Source of the DNA: Syntrophobacter sp963666995 | GTDB lineage: Bacteria; Desulfobacterota; Syntrophobacteria; Syntrophobacterales; Syntrophobacteraceae | NCBI GenBank assembly: GCA_963666995.1 | Contig: OY762941.1 | Span: 3,720,001-3,784,000 of the forward strand | Direction of reading: 5' to 3' | Length of the DNA stretch: 64,000 nt | The notes under the pieces: generated by a model | Databases searched by the model: none | Seen by the model: the letters and a program-made list of their open reading frames with translations, nothing else | What the model was told of the DNA's origin: nothing | Position numbers and translations under genes: made by a program | Part shown: positions 17,082 through 26,115 of the stretch, piece by piece | How positions within the stretch are numbered: the stretch's first letter is position 1 | How the letters are laid out: each line of letters opens with the position of its first letter

Positions 17082-17942
17082 ATGAAAATCCTGTCGGTTT
17101 GGCGACTGCTCGGAGCATTCCTGTTATCGAACGCGCTGTGGGCGTGGGGGGCTGATTATACTCCCGCACAGAACGCTTCCGGTCCTTCCGCGCCTGGAAC
17201 ATCATTCCAGGGAACCGGAAATATTCAGAGAAAATCGTCGACCGCCGTGAATCGCCTGGATATGGGCTGGACAGAACGGGTGATCACGGAACGTGAACTG
17301 GAGAAGTTGAGCCGCAAGGATCCCGAACTGAGTCCAAGTACCGCCCGCGCGATTTTGGCCCGCCTGAACAACAGGGCCAAGTATTACATTCAGGAAGACA
17401 TCGAGAACGGGAGACCCCTGAAGGTCCCCAACAACTTCAGTGCGTTTAAATATTGGAGTCCCATGCCCGTATATATTTCTGAAGTCTCCGATGTTTCAAA
17501 ATTCATTCTGGTGGTGAAGGACATCCCGTTCATCGCCTGGTACGAGAACGGCAAGTTGATTGGGGACGCGGAAATTTGCATCGGGAAAAAGGAGGGATTG
17601 ACCCAGGCCGGGGTGTACAGAGTTGAAAACAAGGATGCCGATCATATTTCCCGGAGTTACCCGAATGCCTTCGGCGAGCCCGCTCCGATGCCCTGGGCGC
17701 TGAGAATTTACGATCATGTCTGGATCCATGCCGGCGATATCGCCAAGGGCTATTGTTCTCACGGGTGCATCAATCTGCCGCTGATGCCGGCAGCGGATCT
17801 CTTCAAGTGGGCGGATTCCCGGACCGTCGTCATCGTAGCCGAATCTCTGAACAGCCTGGCGCAAGTGTTTCAGAAAAACCGTTCCAACTGTACGCTGTAT
17901 GCGTCGGTATGTAACCGAACGGGGTCAGACCTACGCAATTGA
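17082..17942 (+). CDS. L,D-transpeptidase (YkuD domain) with repeat-derived end
   Basis: This 286-residue exported protein has a signal peptide (residues 1-23, ending WAWGAD). The YkuD catalytic domain occupies about residues 130-265: FILVVKDIPFIAWYENGKL at its start and the active-site motif HAGDIAKGYCSHGCINLP with the nucleophilic Cys. Such enzymes form 3-3 peptidoglycan cross-links or attach lipoproteins. The last six residues (GSDLRN) and the stop lie in repeat R5. The catalytic domain seems complete, so the enzyme may still work. Confidence 0.88.
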   Translation: MKILSVWRLLGAFLLSNALWAWGADYTPAQNASGPSAPGTSFQGTGNIQRKSSTAVNRLDMGWTERVITERELEKLSRKDPELSPSTARAILARLNNRAKYYIQEDIENGRPLKVPNNFSAFKYWSPMPVYISEVSDVSKFILVVKDIPFIAWYENGKLIGDAEICIGKKEGLTQAGVYRVENKDADHISRSYPNAFGEPAPMPWALRIYDHVWIHAGDIAKGYCSHGCINLPLMPAADLFKWADSRTVVIVAESLNSLAQVFQKNRSNCTLYASVCNRTGSDLRN

Positions 17943-18062
17943 CAAACTTGGTCTTCCCAAAGTTCCCACGAGCGATTCCTTGAGCCTTCAGTCACTTCCA
18001 TCGAGATTTGCAGACAGAGGCATCAAAAGTATTCGATTTGTCAAATGCGTAGGTCTGACCCC
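17921..18062. repeat. TIR-flanked repeat element R5 (142 bp)
   Basis: This is the shortest complete member of the family. It starts GGGGTCAGACCTACGCAATT and ends with the inverse (GTCAAATGCGTAGGTCTGAC then CCC). The right half, read on the minus strand, matches the left-end sequence of R1-R4 (CTTTTGATGCC, TGTCTGCAAATC), so the element is built of one end plus its opposite-strand partner. It sits exactly between the converging L,D-transpeptidase and aldo/keto reductase genes and supplies the end of both. Confidence 0.8.
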
Positions 18063-18878
18063 ACTCGCCACTACGGCAACGGGCAGATTCATGTCATAGT
18101 GCAGGCATTCCATGGGGGTTACGATATTGCTCTCCAGAAGATAGTGGTCACCCATGGATTTCATCGCCAGGGGCCCGATGCCGTGTTGCAGGAGCACGGG
18201 CAGCACCTGCGTCTGGAAGCTGTCATAGTGCGCGTCCATGAGATTCAACGGCATCTGCACGGTGGCAGGGGTAAAGTTGTTGGCGAAGCAGAGTTCGAGC
18301 ATCTTCAGGTGGATGGCGGGGCTCTTGTGTCCGGTGAAGCCAAGATAGCGGATCTTCCCGGCTTTTTGGGCGGCGAGCATGGCCTCGCAGGCGCCGTGGG
18401 GGGCAAAGATGCGCTCAGGGTCGGACATGCGAATCAACTCATGAAATTGCAGTAGATCGATCCTGTCCGTTTGGAGGCGCTGCAGAGACTCGTTGAGCTG
18501 TTTGACGGCGGATTCCCCGGTGCGCCCATCGATCTTGGTCATGAGAAAGACCTTCTGGCGGTAGCCGTCTCTCAGGGCTTTGCCCATGCGGATTTCGCTT
18601 TCGCCGCCGTTGTAATCCCAGGAGTTGTCCATGAAGTTAATGCCGTTGTCGATGGCGGTGCGAATGATGCGGATGCTCTCCTGCTCTTCCGGCCGGCCGA
18701 GGTGAAAACCACCCAGACCAACAATGGAGACCTTCTCCCCCGTGCTGCCCAACGGGCGGTAAGGGAACTCGCCTTTTCCCGGGGCCGCCAAGCTTTGGGG
18801 GACCACACCGGTAATCCGTGCCATCCCCGCGGCCACTCCCAGAGCCGTCAGGTCCTTAATAAACTCGCGGCGATCCAT
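17988..18878 (-). CDS. Tat-exported aldo/keto reductase, C-terminus cut by repeat
   Basis: This 296-residue reductase begins MDRREFIKDLTALGVAAGMA, a twin-arginine signal. The AKR catalytic tetrad can be seen: Asp and Tyr in MDNSWDYNGGESE, Lys in VFLMTKIDGR, and His in LLQFHEL. The last 24 residues are encoded by repeat R5, so the native C-terminus (the final barrel strand and NADPH-binding segment) is missing, and the enzyme may be inactive. Many Tat-exported AKRs are 320-380 residues long. A second, differently damaged AKR gene lies 450 bp upstream on the same strand. Confidence 0.75.
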   Translation of the reverse strand: MDRREFIKDLTALGVAAGMARITGVVPQSLAAPGKGEFPYRPLGSTGEKVSIVGLGGFHLGRPEEQESIRIIRTAIDNGINFMDNSWDYNGGESEIRMGKALRDGYRQKVFLMTKIDGRTGESAVKQLNESLQRLQTDRIDLLQFHELIRMSDPERIFAPHGACEAMLAAQKAGKIRYLGFTGHKSPAIHLKMLELCFANNFTPATVQMPLNLMDAHYDSFQTQVLPVLLQHGIGPLAMKSMGDHYLLESNIVTPMECLHYDMNLPVAVVASGVRPTHLTNRILLMPLSANLDGSD

Positions 18879-18917
18879 GGTTTTGGCCTCTCATCCCAAT
18901 TTGCGTTCAAAGAAGTA

Positions 18918-18954
18918 ACAAACGATGTTTCTCAAGAGCGTGGGGAACTGCGTC
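18918..18954. repeat. Dispersed repeat, copy 2, left flank of inserted element
   Basis: AACGATGTTTCTCAAGAGCG then TGGGGAACTGCGTC is the reverse complement of 873-912. The other half of the copy continues at 19164-19200, after the inserted 209-bp element. Confidence 0.7.
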
Positions 18955-19163
18955 CCGGCCTGTTGCCCAGACAGAATCCAGGTTGAAAATGAGGCGTTTG
19001 CCCAGACAACGTCACCCCGGCGAAGGTCGGGGTCCAGTGTCGTTAATTGGAATTACCCAATAATTTCAAAGAGTCTGGATTCCGGCCTCCGCCGGAATGA
19101 CGAATCCTGTTCCCACGCTCCTGCGTGGGAATGCAGACCCTTTTCCTTTGGGCAACAGGCCGG
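18955..19163. mobile_element. 209-bp MITE-like element with 15-bp perfect inverted ends
   Basis: The ends are CCGGCCTGTTGCCCA and TGGGCAACAGGCCGG. A second copy at about 52931-53148 is roughly 90% identical. The interior has several short palindromes (ACCCCGGCGAAGGTCGGGGT; TTCCGGCCTCCGCCGGAA; TTCCCACGCTCCTGCGTGGGAA). The repeat at 841-933 shows the empty site. Comparison implies a 2-bp target duplication TC (18953-18954 and 19164-19165). No coding capacity is seen, so movement would need an enzyme supplied in trans. Confidence 0.75.
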
Positions 19164-19331
19164 TCCCCCACGCCTCCACGCCGCTGCGCGGCTTTCTGGG
19201 GGGAATGTTAAAGGTATCGTCTTGAATGCAACCCCGTATCAAAGAAGGTTGACGGCTTAAGCCCTTGCCGGGATTTATGGATACAGCCGGCGGACCGTTC
19301 TGAAAGCCGTAGATTCTGCTCTTTCTCCGCA

Positions 19332-20753
19332 TCAGCCGGTAGCCGGCAGGAGCAAATCCTGAGAGTCGGCCCTCCGGCCCCCGGCGTCTACCGCGATCAC
19401 GCGGTAGCGGTGGGGCGATTTATCCGTGAGCGGGTCGTTAAAGGCGAACGGCTCCAGGGTGGTTTGGGGGCGATGTTCGACGCGGCCGGCAACGGTCTGG
19501 AGATGGGGAGCGGAGCCGAAATCGGCCCTGCGAAATTCGTCCCTCTCAATTTCGTAATGGCTCAACGGCTGGTCGCCGGCATAGGCCGTCTGCCAGGTCA
19601 GGCGCGCTATTCGTTGGTCCCCCTGTATTTCCTGGGAAACGGCGGTGTTGCGCGGGGAGCCCGGGAGTTCCGCTTCCCGCTGAAAATAGTTGGTCATGCC
19701 TTTTTTGGCACCGGCTGCCGATTGTTCGATCCGCCTGCGCTCGGTGTCGTCCATCCGGCCGGCAAGGCGCGACGCTGCGAGGTTTTGTTCCAACTGGTCG
19801 CGTTTCCGGTCTTTATCGATATGTCCGATGCCAATGATTGCGGTGGAAATCCCGGGGGTTGACAGGCTGTACCGGACGAGAGGAGCGCTGGGAATTGCCG
19901 AACTGCCCACAGTCCGCACCACATCGGACACCTGTCTTGAAAAGTGATTGTCTTTGCCGTACATGGAGCCGTCCGCAAAGACCTTCATGGCGATGATCCC
20001 CATGTTCTTGGCCGCAGCCACCGGGATCACGTTGTATTGATGGTTGAAATAGCGGCGGTCATTGGCGTTCATCGCCACCAGGAGGGTATCGATGACGTTG
20101 TTGCCGGCATCCCGCTGGACGCACTCCATTAACACAGGAGAAGAGAAATGGCCGGTAATGCCGATGTGCCGGATCAACTTTTCTTCTTTAGGGTTGAGGC
20201 CGGTCAAGTTGGTACCGTCCCGGCAGTCCCGGAGCGCCGCCAGGGCCCCGATCCATTCCGCCTTGGGGTCCGGGTTCGCCAGGCCCTCGTAAATGGCATC
20301 CACCTCGTCCAGGTTCACGAGGTTGTGAATTTGAACCAGGTCGAGATATGCGCCGGGAGGATAATTGCCCTGGCCGTCGCCAAAGATCTGGGACAGGGTA
20401 CGTCTCACGTCATCCAGGGTCATTGACCCCGGCGGACCGTTGGTTGCGTTGGTGACGTTGCCGCGATTGCCGGGTTGTCCCTTGGCGTAGCGCAGACCGG
20501 TCTTGCTGGCCAGGAAGAATGACTTCCGTTTCTTTTCGTCATATCCGGGGGTGCCGGGGATGGGCGCCGTCTCTTCAATAGGGCCGACAATTCCGGTACC
20601 CTGGCCGGGTTTCACATAGAAAGCCACGAGGGAGCGTTTACAGGAGACTCTGTGATGAGAGAGAGAGTCAAAGGGCATCCGACGCTTCAAGCGATCTCCC
20701 TCAAGAGCCGCTCCGAACCATCTCTCCAGGGTGGTCAAGCACCACTCCCTCAT
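19332..20753 (-). pseudogene. Second aldo/keto reductase with C-terminal Fn3-like extension, N-terminus lost
   Basis: The frame encodes 473 residues. Residues ~80-350 follow the AKR barrel: FFLASKTGL with the Lys, YLDLVQIHNLVN with the His, HIGITGHFSSPVLMECV and PLVRYSLSTPGISTAIIGI. The first ~75 residues do not resemble an AKR and lack the DxxxxY motif of the tetrad, so the N-terminal quarter has been lost or replaced. Residues ~370-473 look like a fibronectin type III-like strand domain (ARLTWQTAYAGDQPLSHYEI; YRVIAVDAGGRR). It may be a pseudogene, or a frame that starts later. Confidence 0.6.
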
Positions 20754-21156
20754 TTACTTGGATCATCTTCTCTCGAGTTGGTGTAAAATCCTTGCTCACG
20801 GCGGTTTCCTCGTTTTTCGGGTGAATTGGTTTTCTCACAGATTCCATTCAACCCACGAAGGGGGCACTGCCGTACCCCAAAAAAGCAAAAATTATTATAC
20901 GTTACCGCCGGATCTCGGAAGAAACGGTCAAGCCCGATTCGTGTCCGGGAAAGGCTGTCCGGTAGCTTAAGAACCAAGGGGAGAGGCACACGCGATTTCT
21001 GCATGTGCCCAAGTCATAATGACAACTGAAAAATCACCCACCTCTCAGCGGTGCTCAAGCGTGCGGGACGCGAAGTCGGTCTTCTCGATCCGAGGCTGAT
21101 TTCCGGAGGCGAAGAGTATGCTCAAGTTTTGAGAACCGAGAGGCCGGATATTTTGT
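20754..21156. other. Intergenic region with a solo IS21-type end
   Basis: There is no supported gene. It contains the IS-end sequence at 21020-21042, described separately. Confidence 0.4.
21020..21042 (+). mobile_element. Solo terminal sequence of the IS21-type element
   Basis: TGACAACTGAAAAATCACCC then ACC matches the ends of the IS at 32896-35476 (TGACAACCGAAAAATCACCC on its right end). No transposase genes are next to it, so it marks a past insertion or deletion. Confidence 0.65.
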
Positions 21157-22461
21157 ATGAATGTCGTCTTCTTCGCAATAGTCCTGATCGCGTTTGGTAC
21201 CGCTGCGTGGAACCAGTTCACCTGGATTCCCCAGGCGGGGATGGATTCGCCCATGGAGCACCTCACGAAGGCCATGGTCGATTCGGCCGGGAGTGCCGTG
21301 GAGTTGGCTCTTGGGCTTGTGGGAGTAATGACCCTCTTTCTCGGGCTCATGAAAGTTGCGGAAGCAGGCGGCCTTCTCAGGATCATCGCGCGCCTCATCC
21401 GGCCCTTGATGGTTCGGCTCTTCCCCGACGTGCCTCCCGAGCATCCGGCAATGGGAGCGATGATCCTCAATCTTTCCGCCAACGTCATGGGCCTTGGGAA
21501 TGCGGCGACTCCTTTCGGCATCCGCGCCATGCAGGAGCTGAACACACTCAACAGGTACCCGGGGACTGCCACGAACGCCATGGTGCTCTTTCTCGCGATC
21601 AACACCGCGAGCGTCACCCTGCTCCCGACCGGGGTCATTGCTCTTAGAGCTATCGCAGGTTCTGGAGACCCGGCGGGAATTCTCCCCACGACACTGTTCG
21701 CTTCGGTCGTTGCCACCATATCCGCCATAATCGCGGCCACGGCACTGCGTAACCTCTTCCCGGTCCGTGATACCGATGAACCCGGGGCAGCAGCAGAGGG
21801 CGCACGGAATCCCACCGTCACGGCCGCCGAGCAGGCGCCCGCGCAGGAGGAGGCAGGGGAAGGCTATCCGCTCTGGGTCAGCGCGCTGGCGCTCGGGGCT
21901 GTGGTCGCGGTGGTTCCGTTCACGATTTTCTTTGGCAGAGCGATATCGCCCTGGATTATTCCCGGGATCATGATCGGCTTCCTCGCCTTCGGCATGGCGC
22001 GCGGAGTGCGCATATACGAGGTGCTCGTGGACGGGGCGCGGGAGGGTTTTCAGGTCGCGGTGAGGATCATACCGTACCTGGTGGCAATTCTTGTGGCAAT
22101 CGGTATGTTCCGTGCCAGTGGGGCAATGGAGGTCGTGGTGAAGGGGCTTGGCGGGTGGACCGCCACGCTGGGGCTCCCTCCGGAGGGGCTCACAATGGCA
22201 ATCCTTCGCTCTCTTTCCGGCTCCGGGGCATTCGCCGTGCTGGCCTCCTTCCTCAAAGACCCCGCCATTGGCCCGGACAGCTACACGGGCTACCTGGTCT
22301 CAACCATACAGGGATCCTCGGAGACGACCTTCTACGTGCTCGCGGTCTACTTCGGGGCCGTGCAGGTAAAGCGCATCCGGCACGCTCTGGCTGCCGGGAT
22401 CATTGCCGACCTGGTGGCGGTGATCGCCTCCGTCCTTATCTGCAAGATCCTTCACGGCTGA
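21157..22461 (+). CDS. Nucleoside-recognition (Gate) domain membrane protein, SpmA-SpmB fusion type
   Basis: This 434-residue membrane protein consists of two Gate domains. The N-terminal half contains SANVMGLGNAATPFGIRAMQ, the hallmark of spore maturation protein A. The C-terminal half (from about residue 240) contains IRIIPYLVAILVAIGMFRAS-like and STIQGSSETTFYVLAVYFG segments typical of SpmB. An acidic, Ala-rich linker (residues ~205-240) joins them. Fused SpmA/B proteins occur in non-sporulating Gram-negatives; their transport role is unclear. It stands alone. Confidence 0.88.
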   Translation: MNVVFFAIVLIAFGTAAWNQFTWIPQAGMDSPMEHLTKAMVDSAGSAVELALGLVGVMTLFLGLMKVAEAGGLLRIIARLIRPLMVRLFPDVPPEHPAMGAMILNLSANVMGLGNAATPFGIRAMQELNTLNRYPGTATNAMVLFLAINTASVTLLPTGVIALRAIAGSGDPAGILPTTLFASVVATISAIIAATALRNLFPVRDTDEPGAAAEGARNPTVTAAEQAPAQEEAGEGYPLWVSALALGAVVAVVPFTIFFGRAISPWIIPGIMIGFLAFGMARGVRIYEVLVDGAREGFQVAVRIIPYLVAILVAIGMFRASGAMEVVVKGLGGWTATLGLPPEGLTMAILRSLSGSGAFAVLASFLKDPAIGPDSYTGYLVSTIQGSSETTFYVLAVYFGAVQVKRIRHALAAGIIADLVAVIASVLICKILHG

Positions 22462-22852
22462 GAGATGAGACTGCAGGCATCCATGAACTGCTGAATTCTC
22501 TCGCTCATCCCATCAAGAGATCTTAAACAGGATACCCGGAAAGTCATAGTTGTCTTGTTGCGGGAAGTATTGAGAGGCGCCTTTGACCGGGTTTGAAGGC
22601 AAACTGCTTCCATGGGGGCAGGGGGCTGTCTCCGATCTTGAAAGTCGGCGGATCATAAGGGCGGCTTTGTTGACGCCGAAAATGGCTTATAGCGAGGGTC
22701 AGGGAAGTGCCGGCAGTACAACCGGGCTCCGGCGGAACCGCTTTCCCGTCGGAGACAGGTGCCATACAAAGTGGGCAAGGTAAGTGCGACGAGGTGGTTC
22801 AACTTCCCTCCGCACTATATGCACACCCAGGAAATCGGATGCTTGCAACTGA
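22462..22852. other. Intergenic region before the tRNA-Thr fragment
   Basis: Nothing supported. It probably marks the original chromosome edge next to the left island. Confidence 0.4.
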
Positions 22853-22895
22853 GAGCCGGCGATGGGATTTGAACCCGCAACCTGCTGATTACAAA
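22853..22895 (-). repeat. 3' half of tRNA-Thr, island attachment remnant 1
   Basis: From GAGCCGGCGATGGGATTTGA to CTGATTACAAA the sequence matches the 3' half of the intact tRNA-Thr gene at 40127-40201, ending in the anticodon loop. The direct-repeat orientation is as expected for an att site left by a tRNA-integrating element. GCCGGC differs from GCTGGC in the intact gene, a change shared with the copy at 32318. Confidence 0.8.
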
Positions 22896-22995
22896 AAAGC
22901 CGGCAACCCTCCGAGATGCCGGCGAACCCGCATGAAACCTTGTGTGCCGAGTGCATCCACTGTACGGAGTGTACCGTTTTTACCCTATTACGCGA

Positions 22996-23181
22996 TTATA
23001 AATGTCGGTGCATATAGATGTACCAAGACCTTATGTCGCTTCCCGCCACCGAGGCGCTGTCAAGCAGGCGAAGCTGTTCCGCGGCGGCATTAAGCATGAC
23101 AACGGTCCACTGGCCGTCCACCACGATCGCGCCGTCGTTTGAATAGTCCAGGATATCCTGGGCCGTGATCCGGTTCTTCAT
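22996..23181 (-). pseudogene. PAS-domain fragment (sensor or sigma54-regulator N-terminus)
   Basis: The 61 codons from ATG 23181 encode NRITAQDILDYSNDGAIVVD then GQWTVVMLNAAAEQL, the usual beginning of a PAS domain in histidine kinases and enhancer-binding proteins. The frame ends soon after (SWYIYMHRHL), where a full PAS domain would continue. It lies at the left island edge, so the rest was probably removed by integration or deletion. Confidence 0.6.
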
Positions 23182-23652
23182 AATTTCTCCCGACCTATTC
23201 AAACCTGAATTGCCCGGTCCGGCCGAGCCGGCCGGGCCGGTTCCGCAATCACTTGGGTGAGAACTCCCGCACGCAAAGACTATTTTCACATAATGGCCGT
23301 GTTATTCATTTCTAAAATGGCGGCAAAGTACTCTCCTTGAGCCTACACTTATATGAAATAACTCTTATTATCGCTTTTAAAGCAGATGGGAACTCCAAAT
23401 TTGGGCAGTTTTTTATTTCATTAATGAATAATTCTTCCCCGGCCAGTTTATCTTCAATTCAGCCTTGCTTACGAATATAACTTGCTACATCTATAACTTA
23501 CAAAACATTACAAACACCAGGCATGCCTTTTGCTAATTAAAAAAATACACGGCGAAAAATCACCTTTAAATAGCCCAGGGGCGCCCCGATCGAGACGTCC
23601 AGGCAACTTCCGTTCCAAACGTGATGAGTGATGTCAGGCTGAGAGGAGAAAG
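23182..23652. other. AT-rich intergenic region
   Basis: This is markedly AT-richer than the surroundings (for example 23320-23560) and has no ORF of note. It may hold promoters for the genes on either side. Confidence 0.4.
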
Positions 23653-24207
23653 ATGCCCGCAGTCAACCAGATACGCGAATTCATGAACGGAATGGGCATT
23701 CCCAGGCGAGACCTGTACGACATACCCGATTCGAGCCAGCGGTTTGCCGGCTGCGCCACCTGCCTGCCCTTTAACGAACTGGTCGACATGGCGCGGTTGT
23801 CCCGGGAAGAGGGCATCGAAGCGGTCATGACCATAGGCCACCGGGTGGGATGGAACCCGGGGGCAAAGGCCGCGACGACCTCAGAGGGCCGGCAGAATGG
23901 GTGGCGGCTGAGGGGATCCGATAATATCAGCTACCACATTGCCGATATCATGCGATGCGCGGAGGCCGGTTTCAGGGGCTTTCCGGTCTGTGACGAAGGC
24001 ATTCTCCCCGGCCTGAACGAGGTGCGCGCAAAAGGCATGCTCCCCCCGAAAACCTTTTTCAAGTTCTCGGCTTTCGGCGGTTATGCGAGCGCGGCCGACG
24101 GACCTTACGCCGGCATCTACCCGGCAAACCATGAAGAAATAGAGGATTTGGCCGCGCCCGATTGGCCGACCGGATCCGAAATGGCCATAACTTCCAATGC
24201 CTTCTGA
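23653..24207 (+). pseudogene. Hypothetical barrel-type protein with probable internal deletion
   Basis: The frame encodes 184 residues. The start (VNQIREFMNGMGIPRRDLYD then IPDSSQRF) and the middle (DMARLSREEGIEAVMTIG; RLRGSDNISYHIADIMRCAE; VCDEGIL) recall an uncharacterised family, loosely annotated as peptidase in actinobacteria, of about 280-300 residues (from memory). Between residue ~28 and ~40 roughly 50 residues of that family seem to be missing, and the end is short, so the gene is probably broken. GAGAGGAGAAAG precedes the ATG. No function is proposed. Confidence 0.45.
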
Positions 24208-24459
24208 AAACGAAAAATCCGTAAATGAGCCATGAATCCAAATTTAATGTCGTCCCGACGGACTATGAATGGCCGGATTCGAGCATGGCAGTTGGGAGAA
24301 GTTAAGTGGTTTCTGAAGCACCAGGGAAAGCTCAAGAGGTAAAGAGGCCCTTCGTTCAGCATGCCTGGATGCCAAGGTGTGAGACGAATGCCATGAAAAT
24401 GCCGGCCACCCCCAAGGGTGGGTTGAATCAACCAAATCCCGACACCAAAGGAGCGATTC

Positions 24460-26115
24460 ATGAGCGAGAGTCCTGACAAAAAACCGAGTGGCGTATCGAC
24501 CGATCTGATTGATGTCGAATTGACCGGGCGAGACAAGGACATCCTTACCAAGCGCCTTTCATCAGGAGGAATGACCCGGCGCCAGGCCATCAAATGGCTG
24601 ACAGGCATGGGGATTTCGGTGGTGACGGCCGACAGCCTGTTTGCTCATTGGAGTCAAGCGTTTGCTGCAACCCCCAAACGCGGTGGACAGATGCGGGTGG
24701 CCGGAACAAACAGCACCGTCAAGGAGAATATGGATCCTGCCAGGTTTGCCAACAGCTCGGATTATATCCGTGGGTTCATATTTTACAATGGATTGACGCG
24801 CCTTGACAGCAAATGCCAGGCGCAACCGGAACTGGCGAAATCGTTTGAGCCCAACGCAGATGCCAGCGAGTGGGTGTTCAAGCTTCGCCCGGGTGTGACC
24901 TTCCACGACGGTAAGACTCTTGATGCCGCTGACGTGGTCTACTCCCTCATGCGCCACAAGGACCCGAACGTGGGATCGACCGGAAAGACCCTGGCCGATG
25001 TGATCAGCGAGGTAAAGGCCGACGGCAAAGACACCGTAATTGTAAAGCTCAATGGGCCCAATGCGGACCTCCCCATTATCCTGGGAACTTCCCAGTTCGT
25101 GATTGTAAAAGACGGCACAACGGATTTCACTACCGCGATCGGAACCGGTCCCTACAAAGTCAAGGAGTTCAAGCCGGGCGTTCGGGTGGTGGGAGTACGC
25201 AACGAGAACTATTTTCTGGAAGGCCGCCCATATATGGATGAGCAGGAGTTCTTCGGGGTTGGCGACGACACTGCCCGCCTGAGCGCACTCCTTTCCGGCG
25301 ACGTCCAAATGATCGTAAGAATAGCTCCGGTCTCCATATCGGACGTGGAGACGCGATCGGACGTGAAGATTGACTCGGTGCCCGCTCCCAAATTCACATG
25401 CCTGGTCATGATGGTGGATCGGACGCCTTTTGACAATCCTGACCTCAGAATGGTCATTAAAAACCTGTTTGATCGTGAAAGAGCGTTGAAATCGATCATG
25501 AAGGGCTATGGCCAGATCGGAAACGACCATCCATTCGCGCCTGATGACCCATTTTATAACGCGGCTCTGCCGCAGCGAGGGCTCGACCGGGATAAGGCCA
25601 AGTATTACCTGAAGAAAGCCGGCATGGAGAACGGCAAAGTCGAATTGCATGTCAGCGATCCCGCCTTTGCCAGTGTCGAACTCGGGATGCTGTTGCAGGC
25701 CGAAGCGGCCCGGATCGGCCTCACTATCGAACTCAAACGAGAACCGGCCGATGGGTACTATGCAAACGTCTGGCGGAAACGCTCGTTCCACGCTAACGAA
25801 TGGAATGCGCGTCCGACCGATGCTCTTCTGCTCGCCCTTGGTTGGAAATCAACAGCAACATGGAACGAGGCCCAGTACAAAAACGAGCGGCTCGACATGC
25901 TCATTGATCAAGCGCGCGCCACGCTCGATACTGCCAAGCGCAAGGAGATCTACGCTGAAATTCAGAAGATCATCTACGAAGACGGATGCCATGCAATACC
26001 TATCTTCACCAACAACCTCGGTGCTGTCAGCAGTAAGGTGAGAGGGTTGGTCCCGGTAAAAACCGGCGCTCTCGGGGGCTTCAACTACGCCGATACAGTT
26101 TGGATGGATAGCTGA
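24460..26115 (+). CDS. ABC transporter substrate-binding protein, peptide/nickel type (SBP_bac_5), Tat-like signal
   Basis: This 551-residue periplasmic binding protein has a long cytoplasmic-type N-terminus before a Tat-like signal (MTRRQAIKWLTGMGISVVTA, residues 38-57). After the cleavage region (AFAATPKRGG) the family-5 fold follows: ELAKSFEPNADASEWVFKLR, PGVTFHDGKTLDAADVVYSL, IGTGPYKVKEF and, near the end, QKIIYEDGCHAIPIF. Such proteins feed peptides, nickel or opines to a Dpp/Opp-type permease, but no permease or ATPase gene is present here. CCAAAGGAGCGATTC precedes ATG 24460. It may be an orphan left by island erosion. Confidence 0.88.
   Translation: MSESPDKKPSGVSTDLIDVELTGRDKDILTKRLSSGGMTRRQAIKWLTGMGISVVTADSLFAHWSQAFAATPKRGGQMRVAGTNSTVKENMDPARFANSSDYIRGFIFYNGLTRLDSKCQAQPELAKSFEPNADASEWVFKLRPGVTFHDGKTLDAADVVYSLMRHKDPNVGSTGKTLADVISEVKADGKDTVIVKLNGPNADLPIILGTSQFVIVKDGTTDFTTAIGTGPYKVKEFKPGVRVVGVRNENYFLEGRPYMDEQEFFGVGDDTARLSALLSGDVQMIVRIAPVSISDVETRSDVKIDSVPAPKFTCLVMMVDRTPFDNPDLRMVIKNLFDRERALKSIMKGYGQIGNDHPFAPDDPFYNAALPQRGLDRDKAKYYLKKAGMENGKVELHVSDPAFASVELGMLLQAEAARIGLTIELKREPADGYYANVWRKRSFHANEWNARPTDALLLALGWKSTATWNEAQYKNERLDMLIDQARATLDTAKRKEIYAEIQKIIYEDGCHAIPIFTNNLGAVSSKVRGLVPVKTGALGGFNYADTVWMDS

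Noticed and set aside
18955..19163. CRISPR-like array suggested by repeated palindromes
   Set aside because: The palindromes differ from each other and are not evenly spaced. The unit is a single inverted-repeat element with one other copy.
24562..25791. 409-codon open frame opposite the substrate-binding protein gene
   Set aside because: Antisense shadow. The forward gene has clear family motifs throughout.
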